A program made the position numbers and the translations under genes. A DNA stretch of 64,000 bases, taken from the NCBI GenBank assembly GCA_003254925.1, contig QANZ01009716.1, positions 183,363-247,362 on the forward strand, given 5' to 3'. The notes beneath the pieces were generated by a model. That model did no database searches. It saw nothing but the letters and a program-made list of their open reading frames with translations, and was not told where the DNA came from. Positions 32,623 through 43,154 of the stretch are shown here, piece by piece; position 1 is the stretch's first letter, and every line of letters starts with the position of its first letter. The stretch comes from Chamaecrista fasciculata. Taxonomy: Eukaryota; Streptophyta; Magnoliopsida; Fabales; Fabaceae.

Positions 32623-35449
32623 CTCCTAGTCCTAAGACTTTTACAAAATATTCTTACCTTCAAAATGGTACAGCATAAGGAATATAAAAGGAAACTAATA
32701 GGTAAATGGTAAAATAGTAAATGTACTACGCAAAGATATTTTTCCTTTGGGTTAAAGAACCCATTCTTCAATTGCTTGAAGCCCAACGTGAATCTCCAAG
32801 TGGGCACCCCAGTGCAGTAGCGGCCTTGATTGTATCATTATTCTCCCCTTCAAACACAACCTTGTCCTCAAGGTTGAAAAATGTGGATAGTGCCCTCCTG
32901 GCCCTGGGTCAAAGGGAAACATCAAATGCTTAGCAATTTGGTTGATGCTCTTGAAGTTGTCTTTGGTCACTTGTCCAACAAGAAGAAGCTCACTGGATGC
33001 ACAAAATTCATTATCCCAATTACAATGGTAGTAGTAAAGCTTCTTGGAAGAAACTTCAGGCAAGGGTAACATTTCTTGTCATATTGATAGAATTACAAAA
33101 TTCTCTTTGAGTGTTCACAAGGAGAAGAATTACAATAGTGAAGGAATCAAGCAGCAAGATTGGCTTTCTAGGATGAAAATTAGCTTGGTCCACCAATGAA
33201 AATTGTAGAATGAGCCAATTACCAATCCCAAACAAAATCCCCACTGTTGAGCAGTTGTGTAATATCCAAATTTCACCCCTTATTGTTGTGCTTGTGACTT
33301 CCCTTCCCCTGAAATGAACTAAAAATTTATCAAGTATGAAGCTTCCATGATTGAGAGGAAGGGTGACACCTGTTGATGGCATTCTCACAGTTGAAGCAAT
33401 ATCATTACCTATGTTGATCTTATGCATTAACCACCATCCTCCCGGATCAAAAATAAGCACACCATCCTTGTGGCAAGTTAAAATTCCAAAGAATAAAGCA
33501 AGCAACAGCATGGCCGATTGGTTTACATTTTTAAGTGCACCAGAAGGTGAGGTTCTGGACAATTTGGTTGGCATATATGCTTCCCACTCGTTATAATTGC
33601 CACAAGAGATAAACATTACTAGTAGGCCTATGTAAACTTGTGCAGGTCCCACTGTCAGCAGAACAACATCTTTATTTCTTTGAACCAACATAGTAACTCC
33701 CACATTCATGGTATCGAAGTATGGAATAATGAATGAACAAAATTGAGCCTCCACCAAAACACTAGGGTCACATACAAAAGCACAAAGCAGCCCCTTAAGT
33801 TCTACTGTCTTGAATTTCACCAACAGAAAATCAAGTGGTTCAAATTCAGACGTAGTAGTTAAGACTATGATTGTCCTCCCCATAATAGCCTTCAATTCCA
33901 TGAAGCTACCAATGAGATGAGCAGAATGATAAAAGTTCCTAAGTAACAAAACATTGGCTATGCAAGGAACAATGAAATCTAATGGAAACTTGCTCATTAT
34001 TGCACGAATATTATTTGTTGGAAAGGTAACAATCCTTGATTGAACAATGCAAAGAGTATCCAATGGCATTATGTTACCCACGCCCTTAGACAAGGTTACA
34101 GTAGTATCATATGCAAGCCAAATCCTATTTGTAATCAAAAGATTATAAGCTCTCTTGAAACCTTGTGCATCTCCAAAGACAATCATAAACATGCATTTGT
34201 CCTCCTTGTTGAAGTTAAAAGAACACAGTATGTAAACGGAAACGTTGGGCACAATCAGTATCAGTGGTGTTGGATCCTCCCCCACGTTAAACTCACCCTC
34301 CGTTTCTAATGACCCACTGTGACATTTTCTCAAACACATACTGAGCATATTGTAAGAAGCACATCTTGTAAACTGAGTTTTACACTTCAAGAGTAAACAA
34401 TTAGCCCAAATGACTCCTCCAGGGTCATGTATCCTAGTTTCTATCTCCCAGTCAATTGGAATCCATGAAGCCCGCTTTACTGTGCCCAACGGAAAGAGAT
34501 TATGCAGAAATTTAATCATAGGGGATGTTAAGGCAAAGGGCAAGAATCTTACTGGATGAAGCAAGGAGACATAACAATCAGGGAGTGGAATTTTAGTTTC
34601 AGTCAAGCGTGCCTTCTCCACAAGAATTGAAGGTACGACCATTTCCAAAGGAAGAAGACAAGGCATCGAACACCGCAACTCTTCGTCCTCGAACTCCTTC
34701 GAATCTTCGTCATGCGTGAGTTTATGCACATCCATCACCGTGTCATTAACCATGGTTCCGACGGCCAAATTGTGAACGTGCGGCGGTGCACTCTCTGCTT
34801 CAAGAACTTCCTCGGCGTCATCATCAACAACAACATCGAGCTTCTCTGCAGCACCTTCGGCAATTAGCTCTGTGACGACTGTTGACGGCACTTCCTGAAC
34901 ACGAGTGAAACGAGATGTACCAAAGTGATACTCGACGGCCTTGGCGAGGTCAGACCATGAAGTAAGCCCCTGCTGTTCCTGCATCAACTGGAACCAAGGC
35001 ACGGCGGATCCTTCCATACTCGCAGCGGCGAGAGCGAAACGTTGATCTTCCGGTGTATCGGAAGAGGCGAAAATTTGTCGAGCCCTAAAAAGCCAAAATA
35101 GAGGTCCCGTTCCGTCAAATCGCGGAAAATCAAGTGGAACTGAGGCAGTTGAGTTCGATTCCGCAATGGTGACAGGATCTTGAACGCCATCCAAACGAGC
35201 TATGAATGCTTCAAGTTTCGTCAAGATCAACTCCAAAGAGGCGTCCAATCGATCAAAGCGCTTGGTCATGGCAGCGATTGAGTCATCCATTGAGGTCAAT
35301 GAAAGCACCAAATGATACACCTTAGGAATTAAAAGATAAAATGGCAAGATAAGGAATGAAGATTATGGAAGATGCAGTATCAAATCCCTGGAGAAATGGG
35401 AAATATACATGATAGAGGCACCTGTTCGAGTCGGCGCATTACTCCTAGT
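32623..35449 (-). mobile_element. Gypsy-derived non-autonomous LTR retroelement (internal region and LTR parts)
   Basis: Read on the minus strand, a leader with GTATCATTTGGTGCTTTCAT just before a gag-like start codon resembles the start of plant Ty3/gypsy coding regions. Next come a 763-codon frame and a terminal stretch (32880 to 32768) reading LEDKVVFEGENNDT, which looks like the C-terminal tail of some plant gypsy polyproteins. No protease, reverse transcriptase or integrase motif was found between. The outermost bases on both sides carry CTCCTAGT next to hAT-element ends, as expected if that hAT element sits inside both LTRs. LTR boundaries were not located. Confidence 0.65.
33056..35347 (-). 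CDS. Gag-like N-terminus fused to unknown 500-residue region (763 aa)
   Basis: The likely start is the second methionine (MDDSIAAMTKRFDRLDASLE, residue 20), because the preceding codons coincide with the gypsy-type leader. A coiled-coil-like helix is followed by LDFPRFDGTGPLFWLFRARQ, SMEGSAVPWFQLMQE and WSDLAKAVEYHFG, the usual architecture of a gypsy gag N-terminal domain (residues about 70-150). An acidic linker rich in D and E (about 165-225) follows. From about residue 235 the sequence (LPDCYVSLLHPVRF, WEIETRIHDPGGVIW, MCLRKCHSGSLETEGEF, FDPGGWWLMHKINIGND) matches no family I recognise, and no zinc knuckle or protease motif is visible. An open frame of this length in decayed TE surroundings implies recent activity or selection. 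I do not assign a function to the C-terminal part. Confidence 0.55.
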   Translation of the reverse strand: MPFYLLIPKVYHLVLSLTSMDDSIAAMTKRFDRLDASLELILTKLEAFIARLDGVQDPVTIAESNSTASVPLDFPRFDGTGPLFWLFRARQIFASSDTPEDQRFALAAASMEGSAVPWFQLMQEQQGLTSWSDLAKAVEYHFGTSRFTRVQEVPSTVVTELIAEGAAEKLDVVVDDDAEEVLEAESAPPHVHNLAVGTMVNDTVMDVHKLTHDEDSKEFEDEELRCSMPCLLPLEMVVPSILVEKARLTETKIPLPDCYVSLLHPVRFLPFALTSPMIKFLHNLFPLGTVKRASWIPIDWEIETRIHDPGGVIWANCLLLKCKTQFTRCASYNMLSMCLRKCHSGSLETEGEFNVGEDPTPLILIVPNVSVYILCSFNFNKEDKCMFMIVFGDAQGFKRAYNLLITNRIWLAYDTTVTLSKGVGNIMPLDTLCIVQSRIVTFPTNNIRAIMSKFPLDFIVPCIANVLLLRNFYHSAHLIGSFMELKAIMGRTIIVLTTTSEFEPLDFLLVKFKTVELKGLLCAFVCDPSVLVEAQFCSFIIPYFDTMNVGVTMLVQRNKDVVLLTVGPAQVYIGLLVMFISCGNYNEWEAYMPTKLSRTSPSGALKNVNQSAMLLLALFFGILTCHKDGVLIFDPGGWWLMHKINIGNDIASTVRMPSTGVTLPLNHGSFILDKFLVHFRGREVTSTTIRGEIWILHNCSTVGILFGIGNWLILQFSLVDQANFHPRKPILLLDSFTIVILLLVNTQREFCNSINMTRNVTLA

Positions 35450-35915
35450 CAAGGTTGTCAAACTCGAGAGTTTAACCAAACTCGTGGAGGGGGGGTAAAC
35501 TCGGATCGTAAACTCGGATCGTAAACTCGCCGAGTTTACCTACGTATGCAGAATAAAATTTACACATATATATCATTTTCTTTAAGTGTAAAATTAAATC
35601 AAAATACATTCATAAATCATATTACATACCCATCCCCTAGTCACAAACTCACATTCATCCATTCATAAATCATACATTAACATATTCACATTAACATACC
35701 CAAACTCACATTCATACATTCAGACATTCACAAACTCACAGCCGATGAAATAACAAAGATAGATTAGGTTTATATTGACACATACCCAGCGACAGCGAGC
35801 AGCGACAGCAGCAGGGGAAGGCGTCGACGGCATTGACGGCGTCGTCGGAAGGCGTCGACGGCGCGACGAGTTGCAGAAGGCAGAGCAAGTCGAAGAAGGG
35901 AGAAAATTTTGAAGG
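35450..35915. mobile_element. Left part of the same hAT-like element
   Basis: It starts CAAGGTTGTCAAACTCGAG after CTCCTAGT (35442-35449), continues with TAAACTCGGATCGTAAACTC and ends in the 178 bases identical to 32097-32274, where the assembly gap begins. This repeated block is unusually GC-rich (GGCGTCGACGG repeats). Confidence 0.8.
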
Positions 35916-36483
35916 NNNNNNNNNNNNNNNNNNNNNNNNNNNNNNNNNNNNNNNNNNNNNNNNNNNNNNNNNNNNNNNNNNNNNNNNNNNNNNNNNNNNN
36001 NNNNNNNNNNNNNNNNNNNNNNNNNNNNNNNNNNNNNNNNNNNNNNNNNNNNNNNNNNNNNNNNNNNNNNNNNNNNNNNNNNNNNNNNNNNNNNNNNNNN
36101 NNNNNNNNNNNNNNNNNNNNNNNNNNNNNNNNNNNNNNNNNNNNNNNNNNNNNNNNNNNNNNNNNNNNNNNNNNNNNNNNNNNNNNNNNNNNNNNNNNNN
36201 NNNNNNNNNNNNNNNNNNNNNNNNNNNNNNNNNNNNNNNNNNNNNNNNNNNNNNNNNNNNNNNNNNNNNNNNNNNNNNNNNNNNNNNNNNNNNNNNNNNN
36301 NNNNNNNNNNNNNNNNNNNNNNNNNNNNNNNNNNNNNNNNNNNNNNNNNNNNNNNNNNNNNNNNNNNNNNNNNNNNNNNNNNNNNNNNNNNNNNNNNNNN
36401 NNNNNNNNNNNNNNNNNNNNNNNNNNNNNNNNNNNNNNNNNNNNNNNNNNNNNNNNNNNNNNNNNNNNNNNNNNNNNNNNNNN
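35916..36483. other. Assembly gap (568 N)
   Basis: The gap follows the left part of the hAT-like element. The rest of that element (about 350 bases) plus an LTR remainder of 130 or so bases would fit inside it. Confidence 0.99.
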
Positions 36484-37160
36484 AAAAAAAAAAAGATTGT
36501 AGGGACTATAAATTAAGAGGTTGAATAAAATTTATGGACCAAATGATTGATTTTTCTATTTTTAAAGTTTTGATATTGACCTTGATATTATTTAGTATAT
36601 AATAAATTAATTTTGCATTTATTTCTTTCAAAATATATTTTTTAAAAAAAGTATTATTATGTAGATAGGTATTAGGGCTTAAAGTTTAAAGATTTATAAT
36701 GTATAGAGACTGATTTTATAAAAAATGAAAAAAAAAAGAAAAAAAGAAAAAAGAAAACTGTAAAAAATAAATTAAAATTTTTTTAGTACAGTATATCGAG
36801 ACTCTAATGGTTTTTTTTTTTTTGGTCAGAACTCTAATGGTTTCTCAACTTGTTATTTCTAAATATTGTACTCTCTCGACTAGATGTTGGTCCAACCTAC
36901 GTACTACAAAGATCTCGTATCCAACAACTAATCTAAAAAAAATGGACATAAATGCCTTGTCAATGTTGAAACTATAAAACTTACTACCTTCTTATCTAAA
37001 TAAAATGGACATTATATGACTTCCCTCCTTTATGGTTGGTCAAAATTATTGAATTAAAAAAATAAAAAAGAAAAAGAAATCACTCACTTTCCTTAGGCCC
37101 AGGTTCTCTCACCCCAAACAAGTTATTCTTGATTTTCATTAATATTTTAAACTCCATAAA
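36484..37160. other. AT-rich gene-free stretch
   Basis: It contains A-rich and T-rich runs (36484-36494, 36728-36760, 36815-36825) and no coding signal. TTTTTTTTTTTTGGTCAGAACTCTAATGG repeats the preceding ACTCTAATGG, a short direct repeat. Confidence 0.35.
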
Positions 37161-37164
37161 AAAG

Positions 37165-38604
37165 GGTAAATTACACTTTGGTACTCTATAGTTTGGTCAT
37201 ATTTCACTTTAGTACACGGTAATTTAAAAAGTGACACTTTGATACCCTGTGATATTCTCTCTTAACAAATTATTTTTAAATAATTTTATATTTTACATAC
37301 ATATTTAAAAATAGAACTTACTTGGTGTTTGTGCTAAGGTTAACATTGAATGACGAAAAAATCCCACCATAAATACATATTATATGTCTGGAGTGTACCA
37401 ATTTTTTCATTAAATATTTATTGTAGTTCCATTGACAAAATATGAATTTTAAATTACTTATAAGAAACACAAAACCCAAACAACAATTGCAGTAATACAC
37501 TTTACGTTAAGACACTTTGAATGAGAGTGCAGAACTCCCTAGCTTTTTTTTGGATAACTTGCATAGCATCTTGTGAAACAAAAATTATGTAACCCTGTTT
37601 GGGCCTTTAGGCCTCTTTACTCTACCCAAAAAAAAAATAAACTAACCCTCACTCCCTCAAAGAGGTAAAATTTTCTTGTTTTAAGTGTTGTATTAGCCCA
37701 TATTAGGGGTTGGGTTGGTTTTGGGTTGCATTCTAAATGAATTGAGTTATAAATGGGTCAATGAGCTATTTATATTTACTAAATGGGTCATGAGCGGTTC
37801 ATGATCCATAAATTAAGGGTTGACCCAACTCAACCCGTGAATCATCTTAGAATATTATATTATTTAATTATTTAATTTGTAAATTAATTAATGAGAATAA
37901 TTTTTAAATTTTTTAGATTTAGGATTAAATTGCATTTATTATTTAGATTTTGGACTGATCTGCAACTTTCACCTTTCCTCGAATTTTCTCAAAATTATGT
38001 TTTGACCCCAAAATGTTTTTATAATTTTCATTTTAGTCCTCAAATATCATGATCTAGGGACATTTTTGTCAATTTTTCAAATATTTGGGGGCATTCTATA
38101 TTTTTTGCAAAAATTTGTGAAATTCATCTTCTCTTTACCGGACGCACAGTTTTGTAAGACTAAATTGCATTTATTTTTCAGATTTAGGACTAATATGTAA
38201 TTTTACCCTTTTCTAATATTTTTCAAAATTACAATTTGACCCCAAAATTTTTTTATAATTTTTATTTTAGTCCTCAAATATTATGGTTTAGGGACCTTTT
38301 ATAAATTTTGAAATTATTTTGGGTCATTTTGTATTTTTTGCAAAAAATTGTGAAAATCATATTCACTTCATCTATGAAACTACTCGTTTTGACACCAATT
38401 TAAATTGGGTTGAGTAAACCATGAGTTTGACCCAACCCAACCCAAATTTAAGTGGGTCAATTTTGGACCCAACCCATCTTGACTCATTATTTAAATGGGT
38501 TGGGTTGGGTTGGTTAATCTCGTAGTTGGGTTGTTTTGGGTTAGTGGGTAATAAGTCGAGATTGTCACTCCTAGCCCATATATAAAAGAGCTTGGTCTAT
38601 AATA
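37165..38604. other. Gene-free stretch with partial fold-back repeats
   Basis: AGGGTAAATTACACTTTGGTA at 37166 is one arm of the family at 6813, without its partner. From 37690 to 38575 there are GGGTTGGGTTGGTT and ACCCAACCC motifs at the two ends. Two direct copies of a block with GACCCCAAAAT and TTTTAGTCCTCAAATAT (about 37960-38110 and 38200-38350) lie inside. The region may be a nested MITE of about 880 bp bounded by GGGTTGGGTTGG and its inverse. Confidence 0.45.
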
Positions 38605-38990
38605 TAGGCAAAAGTATTAATTTTGTTTCCAAATTTTAAACCAACTATCAATTTTGTCCTCAATCTTTTTTTATTGTCAATTTCGGCCCTGATATTTCAC
38701 ATTTTGGTCAATTTTATCCTTTGCTCTTGCTTTAGCTAAATATTAACGATAAAATTTACGTGACTAATGATATGTATGTAATGTAAAATTTTGATAGAAA
38801 AAGAAACTCAAATCTTAACTCAAATTAAAAAAACATGATACAGTATGTCGTTAATTAATTGAAAAAAGCTAGTCAAAGGATAAAATTGATCAAAATGTAA
38901 AACATTGGGGATGAAATTGACAGTAAAAAAAGATTGGGATGAAATTGACAATTAGTGTAAAGTTTGGGGACGAAATTAGTACATTTGCCT
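38605..38990. mobile_element. Fold-back element, about 385 bp
   Basis: AGGCAAAAGTATTAATTTTG with CAACTATCAATTTTGTCC pairs with GAAATTGACAATTAGTG and AAATTAGTACATTTGCCT. It belongs with 30277-30614. Confidence 0.75.
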
Positions 38991-39183
38991 ATAATATAAT
39001 ATGTGTAGCCTTACAATTTCTTCTCTTGATTAATGGGTGTACTTGCATTTATCTTGGTAAAAGTTAAACAAATTAAATCAACACAATTCCCTTTTTCATC
39101 CTAAAATTGTACCCTCTTGCCTCCATAATTCTGAATGGCCACACACACTTGTTTACACTTAATTAATTAATTACCTCCAAATT

Positions 39184-39301
39184 AATCCTTCATCTTCTGT
39201 AAGCTACACAATTCAACGATACTTTCTTCCTCTAATTAGCTTAAACGGCAACCCAGGAAATGTGCCACTCTTTTCAACTGAAAATTGATGTCTCCTTTGT
39301 G
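39184..39301 (-). pseudogene. Sulfotransferase relic
   Basis: The minus strand reads KGDINFQLKRVAHFLGCRLS, a stop, then [17 protein letters not shown]. It corresponds to [20 protein letters not shown] and [13 protein letters not shown] of intact copies. About 12 expected codons are lost, and there is one in-frame stop. FLGC is as in the 44126 gene, so this relic may derive from that more divergent branch. Confidence 0.82.
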
Positions 39302-39422
39302 TATATACATGCTAATTATGATAATAATTAACAGTATCTGCTCCATTAGATTTTAATTTGCACGTTGAAAACTCTGAAAAATCCCCCACCACTTATAATG
39401 CAGATAAGCTTTGTACGTACTC

Positions 39423-39429
<7 letters not shown>

Positions 39430-39453
<24 letters not shown>
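39430..39453. repeat. TA microsatellite
   Basis: About twelve TA dinucleotides. Similar short TA runs occur at 40442-40462, 40585-40600 and 52238-52256. Confidence 0.9.
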
Positions 39454-39456
<3 letters not shown>

Positions 39457-39802
39457 GTACACCACCCATGTGAATCATTATTGTAGATATTTCATTATAG
39501 ATTCTTTCATCTACAGAATCAGCAAGTGCTTCCGACAAAACTTGGTTTATCAATATTGATAAGGGATCTCCTCAAACAGTTAAGAACAGTTATGATTGTT
39601 GTGACATCGATCTTGAATTATGCCCGCACACATTTGAGTATATACAGTCTTATCTTCTCCTTTTTAAAGGTACACAATTCTTATTCGATCTCATTCATTT
39701 GATATGTCAGTTTTTCTTTAAATATTTACTGACTTAAATAACAAAAAGAAATCTACCTATCATGCCTTCTATGTAGCGCGCTTATCTCATTTTGATTAAA
39801 GT

Positions 39803-40398
39803 TGTCAAAATCGGGAGTTTAAGTAAAAGCGGAAAAGGCAGTGTAAAATCAGATCGTAAACATGGATCGTAAAATCGTAAGAGTTTACTTAAATACAAAT
39901 AATAAATTTTTTAAGATAATATGTCTTTCACTAGTTAATTTAAATACACCAAAAACTTCATAACTCTCTCAAATCAAGATCTCATTAATCAAAATAAGTC
40001 TAAATGTCTAATATTAATGTAATTGAAGCAAATTAACAATATAAAAACATAAAAATTGAAATAAACACATTAATTTTGATGATAGTGATGATGAAGATGA
40101 CGATAAGGAAGATGATGGAGAAGATGATGATAGAAAATATGATAGACGAAGAAGATGATGATGGAGAAGAGTATGAAATATTATTGAAAAACTTTGTTAA
40201 TTTGAATTTTTATTCCATTTTTTTGTGCAAGAGTCTTAGTTTTCAAAATCTAGTTTTCAATCTTAAAATCGTGCGATTTTACTCGAGTTTGACTTGATTT
40301 TAACAATATGCAATTTTTACAGCGATTTAACAAGATTTTAGTAGATAAAATCTCAATTTTACCGATTTTACGATTTAACTCCCGATTTTGACAACTAT
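39803..40398. mobile_element. Non-autonomous hAT-like element, about 596 bp
   Basis: The ends GTTGTCAAAATCGGGAGTTTAA and TTAACTCCCGATTTTGACAAC are inverted copies. Subterminal GATCGTAAAATCG motifs follow. The interior has a run encoding acidic residues (GATGATGAAGATGACG, 40079-40160), like the acidic tail of the hAT relic at 26210, as if formed by deletion from a full element. The target duplication is unclear (flanks GATTAAA and TATAATT). Confidence 0.8.
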
Positions 40399-41581
40399 AA
40401 TTCTACCATCGGAATTCACCTCATTTGATAGCAACTTTATCATATATATATATATATATATACTTCAGTTATCTAAATCAAAATATAGAATCATATAAGA
40501 TATATCAATATTAGTGAGAATTGTTCATAGTAGATCAATATGAAAAACAACTGAAATAGTCCATTTAATTTCCTGCAAAAGCTAATATATATATATATAT
40601 TGATAACTTTATAAATTTGAGTTATCTAGACTTTATTTATGACTTATTTTAAAATTTTTATATTATTTTAATAGGATTTGAGTCTAGTTTTATTTAATTG
40701 TTTACTTTTTATATTTTTGAAAGTTTTTAATATTTTAGTTATTTTTATGATTTTTATTAATTTTTCATCAATAATAGAAATCAACTTTAATTTTATATTC
40801 TTGTTTTTGCAAGAAACCCTTTTCAGTTGTTTCTTTGCGTGCAAGCAATGTTAATAACCTCCAGAATCTCGAGAAATTGCGCTCCAACTAAAAAATCACC
40901 AAAAATCACTGCGTCAAAATTTGAGCCTTCGGTGCACTATGACGGCACAGTCCCAAATTTGGTCATCAACGTTATATTGTTCGGGGTTAATTTAATTTAT
41001 GATGTTTCTAATAATCATCAACAAAGATATTTAATTGAATCAAGTCAGAATCAAATCTAGGGAAGTCCTTTAATTCGTGAATTTCTTGTGTTTGTTTTAC
41101 TTTTATTGTTTATTGTTTTCTTTTCATCTCAATCGCTTTATTAGCTCAGATTAATCGAAACTATACAACGTTGTGCTTAAGATAATATTCTACCTTTAAA
41201 GTCCATGTGGGACGATACTTGGTACTTAAGTTTATATATTATTTTTGATAGTGTATACCTGTACTAGAAATTTATAAATTTCAAACTTTCATTTTTCTTA
41301 TCAAAGAAAATTCCCGTACATATATAAGAAAATAACATAATCATAATGCTCCTATTATGTAGAATGTTATATATGACAAACAATATCCCTCTTCAGCTAA
41401 TTAATATAGTTTATTCTAGTTGTAAATTACTTTTGAGAAATTTTAACAAATTAAGATTTAAGACAACAATTACAGAATTGATTCAATAATTAATTAACAC
41501 ATGCATTTATATATACAAGAACAAGAAACTAAAACATGGGACATATTCATATATATGCCATGCATATACATAACTAGCTAA
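40399..41581. other. Gene-free AT-rich stretch
   Basis: There are several TA runs. Around 40815-41180, motifs such as TCCAACTAAAAAATCACC, CACTATGACGGCACAGTCCC and AAGTCCATGTGGGACGATACTTGG resemble the leader region of plant LTR retrotransposons. No domain is readable, so this is only a hint. Confidence 0.3.
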
Positions 41582-42782
41582 TTAATTAGGGAGGAGTTTA
41601 AATGAAAGATCAGACCCACCTAACTTTTCTTCAATAACATTAGATAATTTCTCTATCATTGTAGGAGAAAAATGATTAACCCAATCTCCTATTTCACCCT
41701 TCCTAAAGAAATTCTTGTTCTCAGTGAGATTCAAGAATTTCCCACTCTTATTTACCACCAAGTCCTTCATCTTTTGCAAGCTACACAATTGAATGATGTC
41801 CTCAATCACACCATTACTCTCCTCCTCTGAGGTGAAAGGACAATCCAAGAATTCAGCAATTCTTTTCACATGAAATTTGGTGTCTTCTTTCAAGCCCTCA
41901 AACTTCAAGAACATAACCTTGTTTGGTGTGTCCTTGCTTTCATTCCAATATCCCAACATATGGCTCCAAAATGGACCAAACCAAGTTATTCCCTTGCAAT
42001 ATACTTTTCAAAGGCTTCTTCAAAAGTTGATTTTGTAGCTAATAGTTGGTCTTCCTTATATACTTTCAATGCAAAAAGCCAAAGGGAGATGAAATTATCA
42101 AAAGGGTTGCGACACAAATAGATTATCTTGCAATTGGAGCTTTTAATTGAAGGTGGCAAGGAAGCAAAAGGAATATGGGTACAAAAAAGTTTTGGCTGAT
42201 CAAGAAGACTATGGTTTTGGTCATTATTATCTCCATAGAAGTTTATCTCAACGAAAGGCACAAGAATGAGGGTTGGAACGAAGTAAAGGATGGCTTTGAT
42301 TGTGGTGTGAGGGGCTGAAACGGTGGCGTTTTGTGATGGCAAAAGATAGGGCTTTCACTAGCACTGTTAAACGGGCCGGCCCGCCCCGGCCCGTTACGGG
42401 CCACGGGCTAAACGGGCCGGGCCGTTTAGGCCCGTTTTTAAACGGGCCAAATTTTTTAAGCCCAAGCCCGCCCATTTAGCGGGCGGGCCGGGCCGGCCCG
42501 CGGGCCTAAGCCCGTTTTGACAGTGCTAGCTTTCACCCAAGTGGTGTATGATTTTGGAAAAGTGGCAACAATAATTTCGTCGCCTTTTGGTTGGAAGTGT
42601 TGCTGAAAATAGGTTATGGGTTGGATGAGATTTGAAGGACACCAGAAGTTTTGGAAAAATAACGTGTAATGGGTGGTCCAAAGTTTCTCTCTAGGAAGAG
42701 AAAATATGAGATTCTTGATTTCTGGGTTCAGATTCTTCTCTTCTTCAGTAAGATCATCCTCCATTGGTAGTGTTGCAGCCAT
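41582..42782 (-). pseudogene. Cytosolic sulfotransferase broken by a MITE and frameshifts
   Basis: On the minus strand it starts MAATLPMEDDLTEEEKNLNP, closest to the 5009 copy (LTEEEKNLSP). The PAPS loop reads PKSYTTWVKA, with Tyr in place of the invariant Gly. A 170-bp MITE (42359-42528) interrupts the gene just after this loop. Beyond it LSFAITKRHRFSPSHH resumes. A two-base loss near 42268 (CCTCATTCTTGTG for CCTCATACTCTTGTG) and a two-base gain near 42000 shift and then restore the frame. THIPFASLPPSI, LCRNPFDNFISL and [15 protein letters not shown] are readable, ending LSFKLLPN at 41582. It is clearly non-functional. Confidence 0.95.
42359..42528. mobile_element. hAT-type MITE, 170 bp, inside sulfotransferase
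   Basis: The terminal inverted repeats are TAGCACTGTTAAACGGGCC and, inverted, TAGCACTGTCAAAACGGGC. The 8-base duplication GCTTTCAC flanks it (42351-42358 and 42529-42536). The interior is mostly GGGCC/CCCGTT repeats, strikingly GC-rich for this region. No coding. Confidence 0.96.
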
Positions 42783-43154
42783 TGGATTTAGATCAACAGC
42801 AATATATTAATGGTGATACTAATAATGATAAGTGAAATTATAAGATGAACATGCATGATGCATTTAGCTCCCTGGATTTCCCTTACTTATTATAGCGTTA
42901 CATTAAGTATCAGTTTATCACTAAAGCCATATATGATATATCCATCGATGATATATGTCTGTAAGTAAGGATAGCCACGTGTTAAGCCGTCATTGGTTGG
43001 TTGGATATGGAGTTCAAATGTAGGCCGTTCAAATCTTCTTCCTTTGCTTCTTGAAGAAATGTGTATATATATATACACGGCCTTAATTTCTTTTTATGTT
43101 CTTATATATTTTTTTTAGATATAAAATATTATAAAATGCTGATACTAAATAAAA
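42783..43154 (-). promoter_or_regulatory. Upstream region of copy 42782 with conserved G-box
   Basis: CACGTG at 42976-42981 lies within an inverted counterpart of the 4770-4880 block (CCAACCAACC and TTAACACGTGGC on the minus strand). TA-rich sequence follows. The gene it once served is dead. Confidence 0.5.

Noticed and set aside
41582-42782. The 42359-42528 insert as an intron of the sulfotransferase
   Set aside because: It has inverted ends and a flanking 8-bp duplication, no GT/AG ends fit, and it is not a multiple of three. It is a MITE.
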